A DNA stretch of 64,000 nucleotides from Cordylochernes scorpioides (Eukaryota; Arthropoda; Arachnida; Pseudoscorpiones; Chernetidae). Location: the NCBI GenBank assembly GCA_030710605.1, contig CP092875.1:68648754-68712753 (forward strand), given 5' to 3'. Both the position numbers and the translations under genes were made by a program. Below the pieces are notes generated by a model, which saw only the letters and a program-made list of their open reading frames with translations, was not told the origin of the DNA and searched no databases. Within the stretch, counting starts at the first letter, position 1; every line of letters starts with the position of its first letter. This document shows, piece after piece, positions 50,701 to 60,500 of this stretch.

Positions 50701-52200
50701 ATGGAGAAAAACCCTTCAAATATATATTGTTTTAAGAGGTCAATGAACTACAGTTTCAAATCTTGAACAAATATGCCCAGATTAAGAACTGGACAGAATT
50801 AAACAAAAGCTGCTTCTATCGATAAAGCTCTCACAGAAGCATTTCAAAACAATTTGGGCCTTTCATTTGAAGAAGGTGACATGTTATGTATAAACACTTT
50901 CCAAGAGTATCTAGGATCTACTAGCTCACCAATATGACACTGCTTCTATCAAAAGTTCTAGTCTACAGTGAAAAAGCAGACAAGAATGTATCCACAATGG
51001 AAAAAAATCAGAAACGCCTGGACCGTTAGTATCATTTTATACTTAGGGAGTCTTCTGGATTAGTTAATGAAGGAATATTTAAATGACAAGTCCACGACAA
51101 GCCATGGCATTGGAAGGTTTCTATTGTTCGATCCAACTGCCGATGTTGAAGAATCATCCCTAACGATGCGTGCGCCACCACACAATAGGCTGGAAATAGC
51201 CATGCGGCTATCCGCCAGCTCTCCCTTGATGATGGTCATAATCTTTGGCCCTTCTTCTCCTATGGTATGTTGGCCTGGTTGGTCGCTTGCTGCTACCAGG
51301 TTACGGTGCGACCCGCGTGAAACACCATTCCTTTAATTATCTTAATCTTAAGATAGAGGTTGCCTGGCCGGGATTCATATTTATGTAAAATCTTTTGTTG
51401 AAACCTTGAGAAAATAAAACTCTAATAGCCGAAGTGTCTTATTTTTACATTTTTTATCTTTATTATTCAAATTTTATATTTCAGAAAAAGTAAGACACCA
51501 TATAAATAAAACAAAGTGATACCCTATAAGCTGCCACAATCCACAATGAGTATGAGACCGCCTTAAAAACATGGTATTCTTTATCTTTTATAATGTGCCT
51601 CTTAGCATTCGTCAAATTAGGGTGACAAAATATCGCGAAGAAATTCTACAAACGTTCTTGAAATTTCGCAGCGACCAGATGGGCACCTTTAATCCGAGCG
51701 CGCGCCCGCGCGCGCGCGCTGTCACATAGTGTCTGTTTATAGTTCCTTATAGTCCCTCAAAGTTTCTGCTCAAAGATTCTCTCATTTTTTCGTCACAGTT
51801 ATGTACTTGCTTCCAATAAATCTATCTACTTATGGTGTGTCTTCATGAAAAAGTCGAATACTTCACGGTATTGAGAATGTTTCTTATAAATTTCTCTGAC
51901 GTACCATTTTAGTTTTAGCTTTAAAGAAGCTAAAGTTTCGAAACTTCGATTATTTAAAGATGGATTTCCACGCTTTCTCACAGTTATATTTCTTTCATAT
52001 ATAATATTTTATAAATAATATATTCTGAGTTATAAATCCTTAGAATCAAAAATAGAAGATATTTTTAGATATTCAAAAGGTATTCTTTAAAATAGAAGAA
52101 AATGAAATATAACATTGTATTGCTCTTTTCCCCAAGAAATATTCATAATTTATATTAAAATTTAAAAAAAAAGCATTATGTTTTTAGGACATCATTAATA
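50701..52200. other. Mostly unassigned; possible decayed coding piece at 51110-51310
   Basis: Balanced composition at 51110-51310. The minus frame is open (KIMTIIKGELADSRMAISSL, then CGGARIVRDDSSTSA) without a family I recognise. A (CG)n run at 51702-51721 (CGCGCGCCCGCGCGCGCGCG) could adopt Z-DNA. The rest is AT-rich. Confidence 0.35.
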
Positions 52201-52204
52201 TAAT

Positions 52205-52540
52205 ATAATATAATGCGATCTGCGATTGTAAAACGACATTTGAAAACCATCCCGCATGTGTTTCTTTTCAACGAAAAATCAAAATTGTATTTCAAGGGGA
52301 GAAATAACGATTATTTCTAACCTTTGGGATGAGGTATGAAAGGGTGAATTGTGAAGTGGGAATTACCCATCCCTGGACCCTTTTATTTTTCCGTTTATCA
52401 TTACCCTTCACAATTCATCCATTCATACCTCATCCCAAAGGTTAGAAATAATCGTTATTTCTCCTTGAAATATTTTTTTTCGTTGAAAAGAAACACATGC
52501 GGGATGGTTTTCAAATGTCGTTTTATATCATTAATATGTT
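52205..52540. repeat. Family Z fold-back, long arms
   Basis: Arms of about 140 bp: CATCCCGCATGTGTTTCTTT ... AACCTTTGGGATGAGGTATG AAAGG, then its complement. The centre is near 52375 (CCATCCCTGGACCC). Confidence 0.88.
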
Positions 52541-53002
52541 GATGAGAAAAGTGGGTATGGGGGCAAATAAATAGTAAGTTCACAAGAAAATGCGGTGGAC
52601 TAATTTCAACTACTCAAACATGTTAACTTTGGAAATTTTCGTACATTAAGTCAGTATGTGGAGAAAGTCTGGTAGTTTGAACTATTGTTTTCAGCGATCA
52701 AAACTCGTTTTGGAATATGCTTTGCTAAGGGAGTTTTAAAATAATTTAAAGTCTACACACAGCTCTCTCTCTCTGTCCATTAAATTTCTTATAATTACAG
52801 TTATACTATTAAGAGTTAATAACCCAAAGAACTTGTAACTCCAACATTGAAATGCTTCGACATACATGGGAGAGATATTAGGGTATGAACAGCAGTCACA
52901 AACTTGTCATGATTATCACTACATTCACAGCATGAGTTTACAACATAGCACCAAGTAGATCAGCCAAGTTGTACGAGAGACCAACGGGGCTGTGTGTTGA
53001 AG
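52541..53002. other. 3' end of intron 1
   Basis: AT-rich, ending in a purine-rich stretch before the proposed acceptor TTGAAG at 53002. An in-frame alternative acceptor (GTAGATCAG, about 52964) would add about 13 residues (starting SKLYERPTG). The strand-to-CGPC spacing favours 53002. Confidence 0.5.
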
Positions 53003-53176
53003 CCAGCAAGCTATGCGGACCATGCGAGAAGGTGTCCACGGCCCTGGTCCAGCTGGAGGAACGAGGTCTCCTGTCCACCACCACAGACCGGGCCCTGGCC
53101 ATCAAGTACGGCATCTCCAACTTCCCCTCCCTGCTCTACATCCATGGCAAGATGATCGACCCGGACACCTACCGCG
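53003..53176 (+). CDS. Exon 2: first thioredoxin-fold domain with CGPC
   Basis: 58 codons, phase 1 to phase 1. Joined to exon 1 it reads DSVVLF-SSKLCGPCEKVSTALVQLEE, the strand-loop-active-site order of thioredoxins, then ALAIKYGISNFPSLLYIHGK, where NFPSL supplies the cis-proline, and IDPDTYRG. CGPC (53014-53025) is the thioredoxin-type redox motif, so this domain could act on disulfides in the ER lumen or outside the cell. GC content is far above that of the introns. The donor is CGCG|GTGAGT. Confidence 0.85.
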
Positions 53177-53881
53177 GTGAGTAGATCCTTCTTGGCTGGA
53201 GCAGCTCACCGCATTTGGTAGTCTACTTCTCTGGGATTTTGTATATCTGTAGTCTTGAAGTCTGTAATGCGGGTGAGTATATTCTATCTTACTGGAGTCC
53301 TGAAGCAAGTAAATACAGAGTCCTGAGTTGAGTAAACTCAGTGTTATGAACTCTGTAGTGTGGTTTGAAATACACCGCAGTAAGTAGATTATACCTTTCT
53401 GGAGTTCTGAAGTGAGAGTAAACATAGAGTCCTAAAGTGAGTAAATCAAGAGTCTGGAAGTGAGAGAGAGTAAACCTAGAGTTCTGAAGTCTGTAGTGTT
53501 GATTGGAATATACTACAGTGGGTAAATTCTATCTTACTTGAATTCTAAAGTAAGTAAAACTAGAGTCCTGAAGTGAGTATATCCAGAGTCTGGAAGTGAG
53601 TAAATTCAGAGTCTGAAAGTGAGTAAACCCAGAGTCTGGAAGTGAGAGAGTAAACCCAAAGTCTGGAAGTGAGTAAACCCAGAGCCCTGAAATAAGTGAA
53701 CCCATAGTCCTTAAGTCTGTAGTGTTGGATGGAATACACCGTAGTGAGTAAATTTCATCTTGCTGGAGTCCTGAAGTTCTCAAGTGTCAGATAGAGTATG
53801 CCGCGATGAATTGACTCAGTTCCCCAGAATCATAGCTTCAGTCGAGCTACCTCCACATTTCTCCATGCTGTATGTGTCCAG
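53177..53881 (+). repeat. Intron 2, filled with copies of the exon 2 donor region
   Basis: The donor region (ACCGCGGTGAGTAGATCC ... CTGGAG) recurs as GCGGGTGAGTATATTCTATC (53268), ACCGCAGTAAGTAGATTATA (53371), ACAGTGGGTAAATTCTATC (53515) and ACCGTAGTGAGTAAATTTC (53737), each followed by ttnctggagtcctgaagtgag blocks. The units are about 105-230 bp and contain nested 22-bp gtctggaagtgagtaaaccc repeats. Confidence 0.75.
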
Positions 53882-54007
53882 GGAGCCTCCTTGACATCGG
53901 CAAAGTGGAAGAGTGGGTCAAAACATTCTCAGAAGCACTCCGCGACATTCCAGCAGAACAGTTGGAGGAAACAATAAAAGAATCCGATTTCCTCGTAGTC
54001 CTCTTCT
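53882..54007 (+). CDS. Exon 3: end of domain 1 and start of domain 2
   Basis: 42 codons, phase 1 to phase 1, from acceptor TGTGTCCAG to donor TTCT|GTGAGT. Reads GSLLDIGKVEEWVKTFSEAL RD, the last helix of the first domain, then IPAEQLEETIKESDFLVVLF, the first helix and strand of the next. The order matches exon 5, so both are products of module duplication. Confidence 0.88.
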
Positions 54008-55017
54008 GTGAGTACCTTTCTTCATCCTTTCCTACTTGGCTGGCTGTCAAATCCTACCTCAACATTTCCCTTCATTGCCCATTGTTGTCCCTTACCTGAT
54101 CAAACAAACGGCTAATAAAAAATAGATCTCTCCCCTAATACGAGAAACAGTAAATTTTATCTCTATGTAAATGAACAAATATTCTATTTTAAGGAATAAA
54201 ACTACTGTATTGCGAGCATTAACAACTTCCCACCGTCCTTACTGAGAGAGAGAGAAAATTATGAGGAAATGAGAAATCTATAATGAGGATGATGGTTATA
54301 ATAAATAAAATGATTTTTAAAATGATTAAAAAATACAACTATGTACATGGCGCCTCTGCCACCGCTGCAGAGTTTGATGGAAGATCGCCAATGGGTCCCC
54401 AGCTGAGAGAGAGAGATGGAAAGTATTTTATTTAAAAAGAAAAAAAGATCTCTCTGAACAATTTCGTTTCTTGATTTAAGGTAAAGTTGTGAAAGATGTT
54501 ATATATTTTAAAGATTTTTCACACAATGAGTATCTTTTTTATTTGAAATGCTAGCTGTCAAGCGAAAATATATTTTCACTCTCTTCTCGACAGAGCCAAA
54601 CATCTTACTTTTAGAATCTCTTATATCTATCTAAAAATATCATTACAATATAAACAGATTTTTCTACCAAAACAGTATCAATCTCTTAGAAAAAAGACCA
54701 TAAATCTATTTTTCTCGCAGTTTTTTTTAAATAAAGTTCCCCTAAAAGTGTAAACATACCCTTTCGTTAATCTTCAATAAAAGGGTAAAACAGAGATAAA
54801 TGTGAATTACTATTATATATATTTTTTTATGTTTTGAATGTTTCAAATGTAGGTTGTGTAAATATCCGCGTACATTTTTAAATACTCCTAGTTAGAAATA
54901 GTCTATGTGTTTCTTGTTTTAAGCCTGTCGAAGAGAAAGGTTTGCTTGAAAAACAACTATTATTTTAAATTTTGAAAAGGATACTCTTTTGTGCGCAAAA
55001 TCTTAATAGTTCCGTTT
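54008..55017. other. Intron 3, first part, no recognised repeat
   Basis: AT-rich with (GA)n runs at 54245 and 54405. A 54340-54410 piece of balanced composition (GCCTCTGCCACCGCTGCAGA) has no assigned function. Confidence 0.4.
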
Positions 55018-55381
55018 CTTATATATAGATTACTAGACGGGTGACCCGGGCTTAGCCCCGGGATTGACCCGTGTGCATATCTACCCGAGTGATATATATT
55101 TAGATAAGATTTTTTTATAATTGTTTGTTATTAGCATTATCTATTTGTTTGCATCAGCATAATTTAATCTAATCTTTGATAGAGGGCGCTGTTCGTGAGC
55201 TAAGTAGAATAATTTGAATATATAGTTTTAATAATTGATTTATATATTTTTTAAAATAGCCTATCATCTTCCCCGTATTTTTTACCTATGTATGGAAATT
55301 TTGGTTTGAATTAATGAACTACTGCGAATTTGTATACCGGACATACAAACAAACAAACATACAAACATTGATTTTTATATA
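55018..55381 (+). repeat. GACCCGGGC-type dispersed repeat with (ACAAACAA)n tail
   Basis: Starts ATATAGATTACTAGACGGGT GACCCGGGC, ends ACAAACAAACAAACATACAA. This head-and-tail pattern is common among short non-coding repeats of invertebrates; the class is unsure. The Tc1 element is inserted at its very end. Confidence 0.6.
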
Positions 55382-56775
55382 CACTGCGTGACATTGAAAA
55401 TGGAACACCAAGAAATAGTGGCCAGAAAGTGATGAAACTCGGCAGACAGAGAGAGACAGGGACGAACAATAAGTGATCTTTATTTCAAAATGATAGTCAT
55501 AATACAGAGCGAGAACGGCGTCGGCTTAGTAGCAAGTAGGACCACCGCGGACGGCGACGCACGCAGCAACACGTCTAGGTAGAGAGTCAATCAGAGTTCG
55601 GATGGCGTCCTGAGGGATGGCTCTCCATTCCCTCTCAACCATTTGCCCCAGTTCGTCTTCTGAACGCGGCTGTGGCAAGGCATGCAAACGGCGTCCAATG
55701 ATGTCCCAGACGTGCTCGATTGGTGAGAGATCAGGAGAGTACGGTGGCCAGGGAAGCATCTGTACATCTTGCAGAGCTTGTTGGCTAATGCGAGCAGTGT
55801 GCGGTCGGGCGTTATCCTGCTGATAAAGGGCATTGGGTACCCTCTGAAGGTAGGGGAGTGTCACCGGTCGCAGCACATCATCAACGTATCGTTGGGCCGC
55901 CATAGTGCCCTGAATACGAAGTAAAGGTGACCTGGAATCATACGCGATTGCGCTCCAAACCATGATTCCACGTTGTCGCACGGTGGGGCGTTCCACAATT
56001 GCTGCCGGATTGGACCTTTCTCCACGTCGACGCCACACGCGTACACGGCGACTATCACTGGACAAGCAGAAACGCGACTCATCTGAGAACACGACCCTGT
56101 GCCATTCCGTCATCCACGTCGATCTAGCCAGGCACCATTCCAAACGTTGGCGCCTATTCGGTGGGGTCAATGGAAGTCTTCTTAGCGGACGGCATGAGTG
56201 CAAGCCATTAGCAACCAATCGACGGGAAATGGTTCTGGTCGAGATGGAATGATCTAGGGTGTCTTGCACATGTTGCAGGATGGCGGTACAAGTGGCTTGT
56301 GGGGCCGCCACTGCTTGTCGAAGGATACGCCGATCCACACCGACATTCCTATAAATTGCCACATTTCCTTGTTCCAACCATCTTCTCCACAGTCGGTGCA
56401 CCGTGGACGCACCAAGGTGTGTATCAGCTGCGATTTGACGTATGGACCAACCTGCCCTTTTCAGTCCGATCACCATGCCCCTCGTAAAAGCGTCTGTCTG
56501 CTTGAACTGCCTCCGTTTACGATGACCTGGCATTCTCTGCTATTACACGTGTCTTTTGACACAAGAACAAAATTTCTACAATGATTTTCCTTGAAGAAAT
56601 AACGACACGAATACTGTCCTTTCTGCAAGTTCCTTCCCTTATATCTTACTCCATGTGCGCACGAGAGCTGCGCATTTTACATCTTTTGCATAACTCGGTT
56701 AGGCGCGTCTACCCTGAAATTTGCATAATTTTCTGGCCACTATTTCTTGGTGTTCCATTTTCAATGTCACGCAGT
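55382..56775 (-). mobile_element. Complete Tc1-like element, 1,394 bp
   Basis: Perfect 47-bp terminal inverted repeats starting CACTGCGTGACATTGAAAAT, flanked by TA on both sides (55380-55381 and 56776-56777). It carries one intact transposase gene. Perfect ends and an uninterrupted gene point to recent insertion in intron 3 of the host gene, opposite to its direction. Confidence 0.96.
55526..56533 (-). CDS. Tc1-like transposase, intact, 335 aa
   Basis: Cut-and-paste transposase. The N-terminal half has two helix-turn-helix units (GWSIRQIAADTHLGASTVHR and STRTISRRLVANGLHS). The catalytic residues are D in FSDESRF, D in QQDNARPHTA and E in SPDLSPIEHVWD. I count 32 residues between the second D and E, where classic Tc1 has 34. 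A subfamily with the same ARPHTA...QALQ shortening is widespread in arthropods as far as I recall. GIMVW and MLPWPPYSPD motifs are intact. The full length, ATG start (MPGHRKRRQFKQTD) and a single stop make activity possible. Confidence 0.95.
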   Translation of the reverse strand: MPGHRKRRQFKQTDAFTRGMVIGLKRAGWSIRQIAADTHLGASTVHRLWRRWLEQGNVAIYRNVGVDRRILRQAVAAPQATCTAILQHVQDTLDHSISTRTISRRLVANGLHSCRPLRRLPLTPPNRRQRLEWCLARSTWMTEWHRVVFSDESRFCLSSDSRRVRVWRRRGERSNPAAIVERPTVRQRGIMVWSAIAYDSRSPLLRIQGTMAAQRYVDDVLRPVTLPYLQRVPNALYQQDNARPHTARISQQALQDVQMLPWPPYSPDLSPIEHVWDIIGRRLHALPQPRSEDELGQMVEREWRAIPQDAIRTLIDSLPRRVAACVAVRGGPTCY

Positions 56776-57540
56776 GTATATAGATATTTAAAATATATTT
56801 TCTTGGTGACAGGGAACAACGTTTGAGTCAAAAGGCGATCCATCAATTAAGTTTATATAAAAGGGCGTACCTGGATCTGTAAAGAAAAAAAAAATTCTCA
56901 AAATATTTTCGAAATTCCGCATTTACATCATCGCTAATACATCATCTTAAGTAACACCAGTAACTGGTGAGATCAGTTTGGTAAGCAGATTTATTGCTTT
57001 ATTTTAACTTGATAAGATCGCCTTATCTTTTGACAAGAAATTTTGTCTTGACCTAAGTAGGCAATCTGATTTCATCGAACAATGTAAAGTTGCCTAAGAA
57101 ATTTCATCGTCTTCTCATGAATTGTTCTATAAAATGGAACTTGTCCTTGACTATAGAAGCAAGCTTAGTGCAGGCTATCCTACTCCTATCTTATTCCCCA
57201 AATGTGTAAGTGTACTCGTGTTCGTTGACTCAAAATACATTTTATCTCCTATAACAAGAAAACTTTAAGTAACCTTCGTAGGTCGCTGGAGAACAACCTG
57301 CATCACATTGGCAAATGTTAACAGCCCTTTATACGTAATGTTTGTATTTTTCAATATGTCAATAAATATTGTTGAGTAAAATATTCATTTCAGAAAAGAA
57401 AAATATAGTAATAGAACTCTATAATTTTTACAGATCAATTGTAGATAGATTCATACGCAAAAGAGGTAGTGAGGAAAGTTTTAGAACAGATGTGTAAATA
57501 AATCCCTTTACAAACAAAGGCTGACGTGCACATGGGGAAA
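56776..57540. other. Intron 3, unassigned
   Basis: AT-rich, no gene or repeat recognised. Confidence 0.4.
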
Positions 57541-57544
57541 GGGA

Positions 57545-57650
57545 GGAAAAATTACTGTATTATTTTGTTGTTGTATGGCGAATCCATACAAACAGGGCAA
57601 TGAGCCCTAATTAAAGGCCTTTTTGTTGTTTGTTTGTTGTTGAGTAAAAT
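57545..57650 (+). repeat. LINE-type 3' tail with TTG repeats
   Basis: ATGGCGAATCCATACAAACA, then GAGCCCTAATTAAAGGCC TTTTTGTTGTTTG resembles (on the plus strand) the tail of the LINE remnant at 676-860. Confidence 0.55.
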
Positions 57651-57963
57651 ATTCATAAATAAAATTAACGTTTAAAGGATATTTGTTTATATAGATGTCA
57701 ATATCTTGCAACGTTTAATTGTACGTATGATCAGAAGTAGATGAAATAGCTATCACTAATATATTCAGCAAAATCTTGTTTATATCATAATCTTGTGTGT
57801 AAATCAGACTTGGAAATATTTACGACATTATTTTATATTATGACTATTATATTTTCTCGTGTCTTCATTTTTAGTTCAAGCTGTTAGCTCTGAAGCCCTT
57901 TTTTCTATTTGATTTTATAAAAAGAAGTATCACGTATCAAAAGTTTGGTTTTAAAGAAGGGAA
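57651..57963. other. Intron 3, unassigned
   Basis: AT-rich, nothing recognised. Confidence 0.35.
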
Positions 57964-58090
57964 CCACGTCATTTATCAACTGAGTGTATTTATGTGTGCC
58001 TGCTGATATACCAACCTAGCTATGTTCCCACGTCATTTATCTACTGAGTGTATTTATGTGTGACTGCTGATATACCTTCTCAGCTATGTT
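57964..58090 (+). repeat. Tandem duplication at the exon 4 acceptor
   Basis: Two 63-bp copies of CCACGTCATTTATCAACTGA GTGTATTTATGTGTG ... GATATACC ... AGCTATGTT lie directly before the splice acceptor. The second includes CTGCTGAT, a plausible branch site, and CCTTCTCAG, a possible alternative acceptor. Confidence 0.8.
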
Positions 58091-58114
58091 CTCACCCTGT
58101 GTCTGCTTGTATAG

Positions 58115-58276
58115 CCGACCCGGGCCCCACAGCGCTACGTAAGGTGGCGGCTCGTGGCACGGCGCTGGGGGTGAAGTTTGTCCGAGTGACGGAGCCCAGG
58201 CTGAGGTCCGAGCTGGGACTTACCACGATCCCCGCAGCTATCCTCTACCAGCACTCTGTCCCCACCCTCTACTCAG
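58115..58276 (+). CDS. Exon 4: second half of domain 2 (no CxxC)
   Basis: 54 codons, phase 1 to phase 1, acceptor CTTGTATAG, donor TCAG|GTACAC. After the strand ending LVVLF (exon 3) it reads S-DPGPTALRKVAARGTALGVK, then FVRVTEPRLRSELGLTTIPA with the cis-proline in TIPA, and ILYQHSVPTLYSG. The region where CxxC should be reads SDPGP, so this domain is redox-inactive and more likely structural or substrate-binding. Confidence 0.88.
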
Positions 58277-58319
58277 GTACACCTCCATCTCTCTCTACTT
58301 ATATATACGTATATATATA

Positions 58320-58530
58320 TGTTTGATAATAAAAAGGTATATATTGGATTTAATAAAATATTTATTTGCCAATAATCTAATGATTTAAATATGGATTGCC
58401 CTATTTTGAAAACAAATATATATGTGTGTGTGTGTGTGTTCAATTAAAAAGGCATATATTGAATAAAAATATAATTAATTTTACCAATATTTCAGTTGGC
58501 TGAACGCCAACCTATTTCTTATTTTATATA
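58320..58530 (-). repeat. HHR-3 family, two partial tails
   Basis: Plus-strand GGTATATATTGGATTTAATA (58336) and GGCATATATTGAATAAAAAT (58451) with TTACCAATATTTCAGTTGGC TGAACGCC. The helix II hairpin is intact, the CUGA-like strand is missing. Confidence 0.65.
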
Positions 58531-58582
58531 TGTGTGTTTTTGGTTGAATCGAATTTTTTCAGAGGGGATTTTGATCTATAAA

Positions 58583-58672
58583 GATAAAAAAGACACCTCT
58601 CCCTTCAAAAAAGACGTCAAAGCCATAGATGACATCTAGCTTTGACATCTTTTTTGAAGGGAGAGGTGTCTT
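58583..58672. repeat. HHR-1 family fold-back hairpin
   Basis: AAGACACCTCTCCCTTCAAA ... GACGTCAAAGC and its complement, around catagatgacatcta, form a 38-bp arm with one or two mismatches. GACGTC and the CATAGATGACATCTA loop match the outer end of the HHR-1 unit. Confidence 0.75.
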
Positions 58673-60149
58673 TTTATATTTATATACATGTGTGTGTGGT
58701 TTGGTGAATCATACCGAGGTGGAGAGTTACAACGGAAGCAGGAACAAGGACCTACGGAGAGAAGCCCGATGTCGACAAAGTAAGGACTGACTTGGAGGCG
58801 GCGTCAGATGAATCTGGCGATTGAATCCTGGGGTTTATATACGTCTCAGAGAGGGGACCTGGCGATGATACATGATTCCAATAATATTCCAATAAGCACT
58901 TTTCATTATTTCGGTCTGAAAAGTTTTACCAAGCTTTATATGCTCATTTTTAAAGTGTGCAATAGAATATCTTGAGCCACACATTTAATCATCAAAACTA
59001 ATTTCATTCTTCAAAGATATATATATGTCATAATTTTCCCAATGCCCAAGATGTATAATTTATTTTCGTCATAATTAGTATGTTAAATTGTAAATACAAA
59101 TTCATCTATCTATAAATCTGTACAAAATAAACGTGGGAGCCAGCGCGCGCGGGCGAATGCTACGGCACGCCGCCGCGTGCCGGCGCTCACGAGTGTGGAA
59201 CAAGTTTTTTTTCGAAGCATACATGCACAACGGCTGCGTCCTTCCATTCGACCACGACAGATACGATATATATAGAAACTATATACATGGTATGATTATT
59301 TTTTGTTTTGTTGTTAAAAAAAAAGGGTACAGTCGTGAAAAAGTAAAGATAATTATTTACCTTTCGAGTAGTTTTTATTTTGAATTACTTGAAGTAAATT
59401 TACACATAAAATTATTTATCACAGCAATATAGAATTTATAGAATGAATTCTATAATCGTGATTTTAAAAAAATAGGTAGGGTTAACTATACATATTTACA
59501 ACAATAATAATTAAAGTGGTATCTTCTAAATCTATGGTCAAAAAATATAGAACAGTCAATGAATGAAAATGAAATATATGTTTTTTTTTTTAAATGAAAT
59601 ATTTGCATTTTAGATTATATAATATGCATATATATAGGTGTGAACTATATTTACTTTATAATGAAACAAGTCCTGGTCTCCACTAGCCCCAAGCTATTCA
59701 ATCTTGATTCTCTTTATAGGTTCTCTTTTCAATCCAGTCCATCAGTCCAATTCTTCTTCTTCAATCCATTCTCTCTTTCCATTTAATTTACCCTCCTGAA
59801 CTTTACTCATCAATTTCCCTTACCTTTTAATTTTTCTGTATTTTTCTGATGACTTTCATTAGACTTCGTCACTCTTCCAATCTCCTTTAATCCTGCCAAC
59901 TCATCTTCCCATTCTCCTCCACATTCCAATCTTCTTTATTCTGTCTTTCCCATTGTCCATGTCCACATAACACCACACAACACACATTTCAAACTAGAAT
60001 CTTCACAACAGCCTGTTCTCATTTCATTTTCTTTAATGGGAACATATTTATCAAGAGAAGTTGATTTATCAGCCAGTCGTGAACACTCCTATTTGCAGCC
60101 CCTATCCATATTGTTGAAATATCTGAACCTATTCCTGTGATGTCTTCAG
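58673..60149. other. Intron 4, mostly unassigned
   Basis: 58715-58870 has balanced composition (GGAAGCAGGAACAAGGACCT, GGAGGCGGCGTCAGATGAAT) without a frame I can support. A CpG-rich patch lies at 59135-59200 (GCACGCCGCCGCGTGCCGGC). Pyrimidine-rich 59670-59960. No further exon is evident. Confidence 0.4.
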
Positions 60150-60278
60150 GAAACCTCAACGACGGCGATGCATTCTACAAGTGGCTTAAGGGCACCATGG
60201 ACGACATCATCGAAGATGTGGATTCCAAGACACTGCAGAATATGATCGCCTCCAAGGAGACCTTAGCTGTACTCTTCT
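60150..60278 (+). CDS. Exon 5: end of domain 2 and start of domain 3
   Basis: 43 codons, phase 1 to phase 1, acceptor TGTCTTCAG, donor TTCT|GTAAGT. Reads GNLNDGDAFYKWLKGTMDDI, then IEDVDSKTLQNMIASKETLA and VLF. Same layout as exon 3: last helix, acidic linker, first helix and strand of the following domain. Confidence 0.9.
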
Positions 60279-60334
60279 GTAAGTTAGTTATTTATTTATC
60301 TTACATTATTATATAATTCCTCTTCATATAAGTT

Positions 60335-60500
60335 AACTTTAATTAAAAAGGCATATATTGGATCAAAAAATTATTTATTTTACCAATATTTCAGCTGGCT
60401 GAACGCCAACCTTTATCAAGGTGTTATAACATTTTAAAGTGTGTCAACAACAAACTCAGCGCCACATAACGTCAACAGCATTAAGTTTTTAAAATATTTT
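60335..60500 (-). repeat. HHR-3 element with hammerhead-like copy e
   Basis: From AAAAAGGCATATATTGGATC to CAACAAACTCAGCGCCACAT. The motif at 60382-60422 (minus): ACC, UUGAUAA, helix II GUUGGC/GCCAGC with one G-U, GAAA, AUAU, U, GGU. Helix I ACC/GGU. Confidence 0.7.

Noticed and set aside
51067..51336. 89-codon frame and an antisense frame at 51110-51310
   Set aside because: Neither shows a family motif I recognise. Codon-like composition is noted, but no gene call is justified.
52969..53002. Upstream in-frame start of exon 2 at 52964-52969
   Set aside because: It would put about 13 extra residues between the first strand and CGPC. The acceptor at 53002 gives normal thioredoxin spacing. Not excluded.
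55562..56584. Several 60-106 codon frames overlapping the Tc1 transposase
   Set aside because: Shadows of the intact transposase on the other strand and in other frames.
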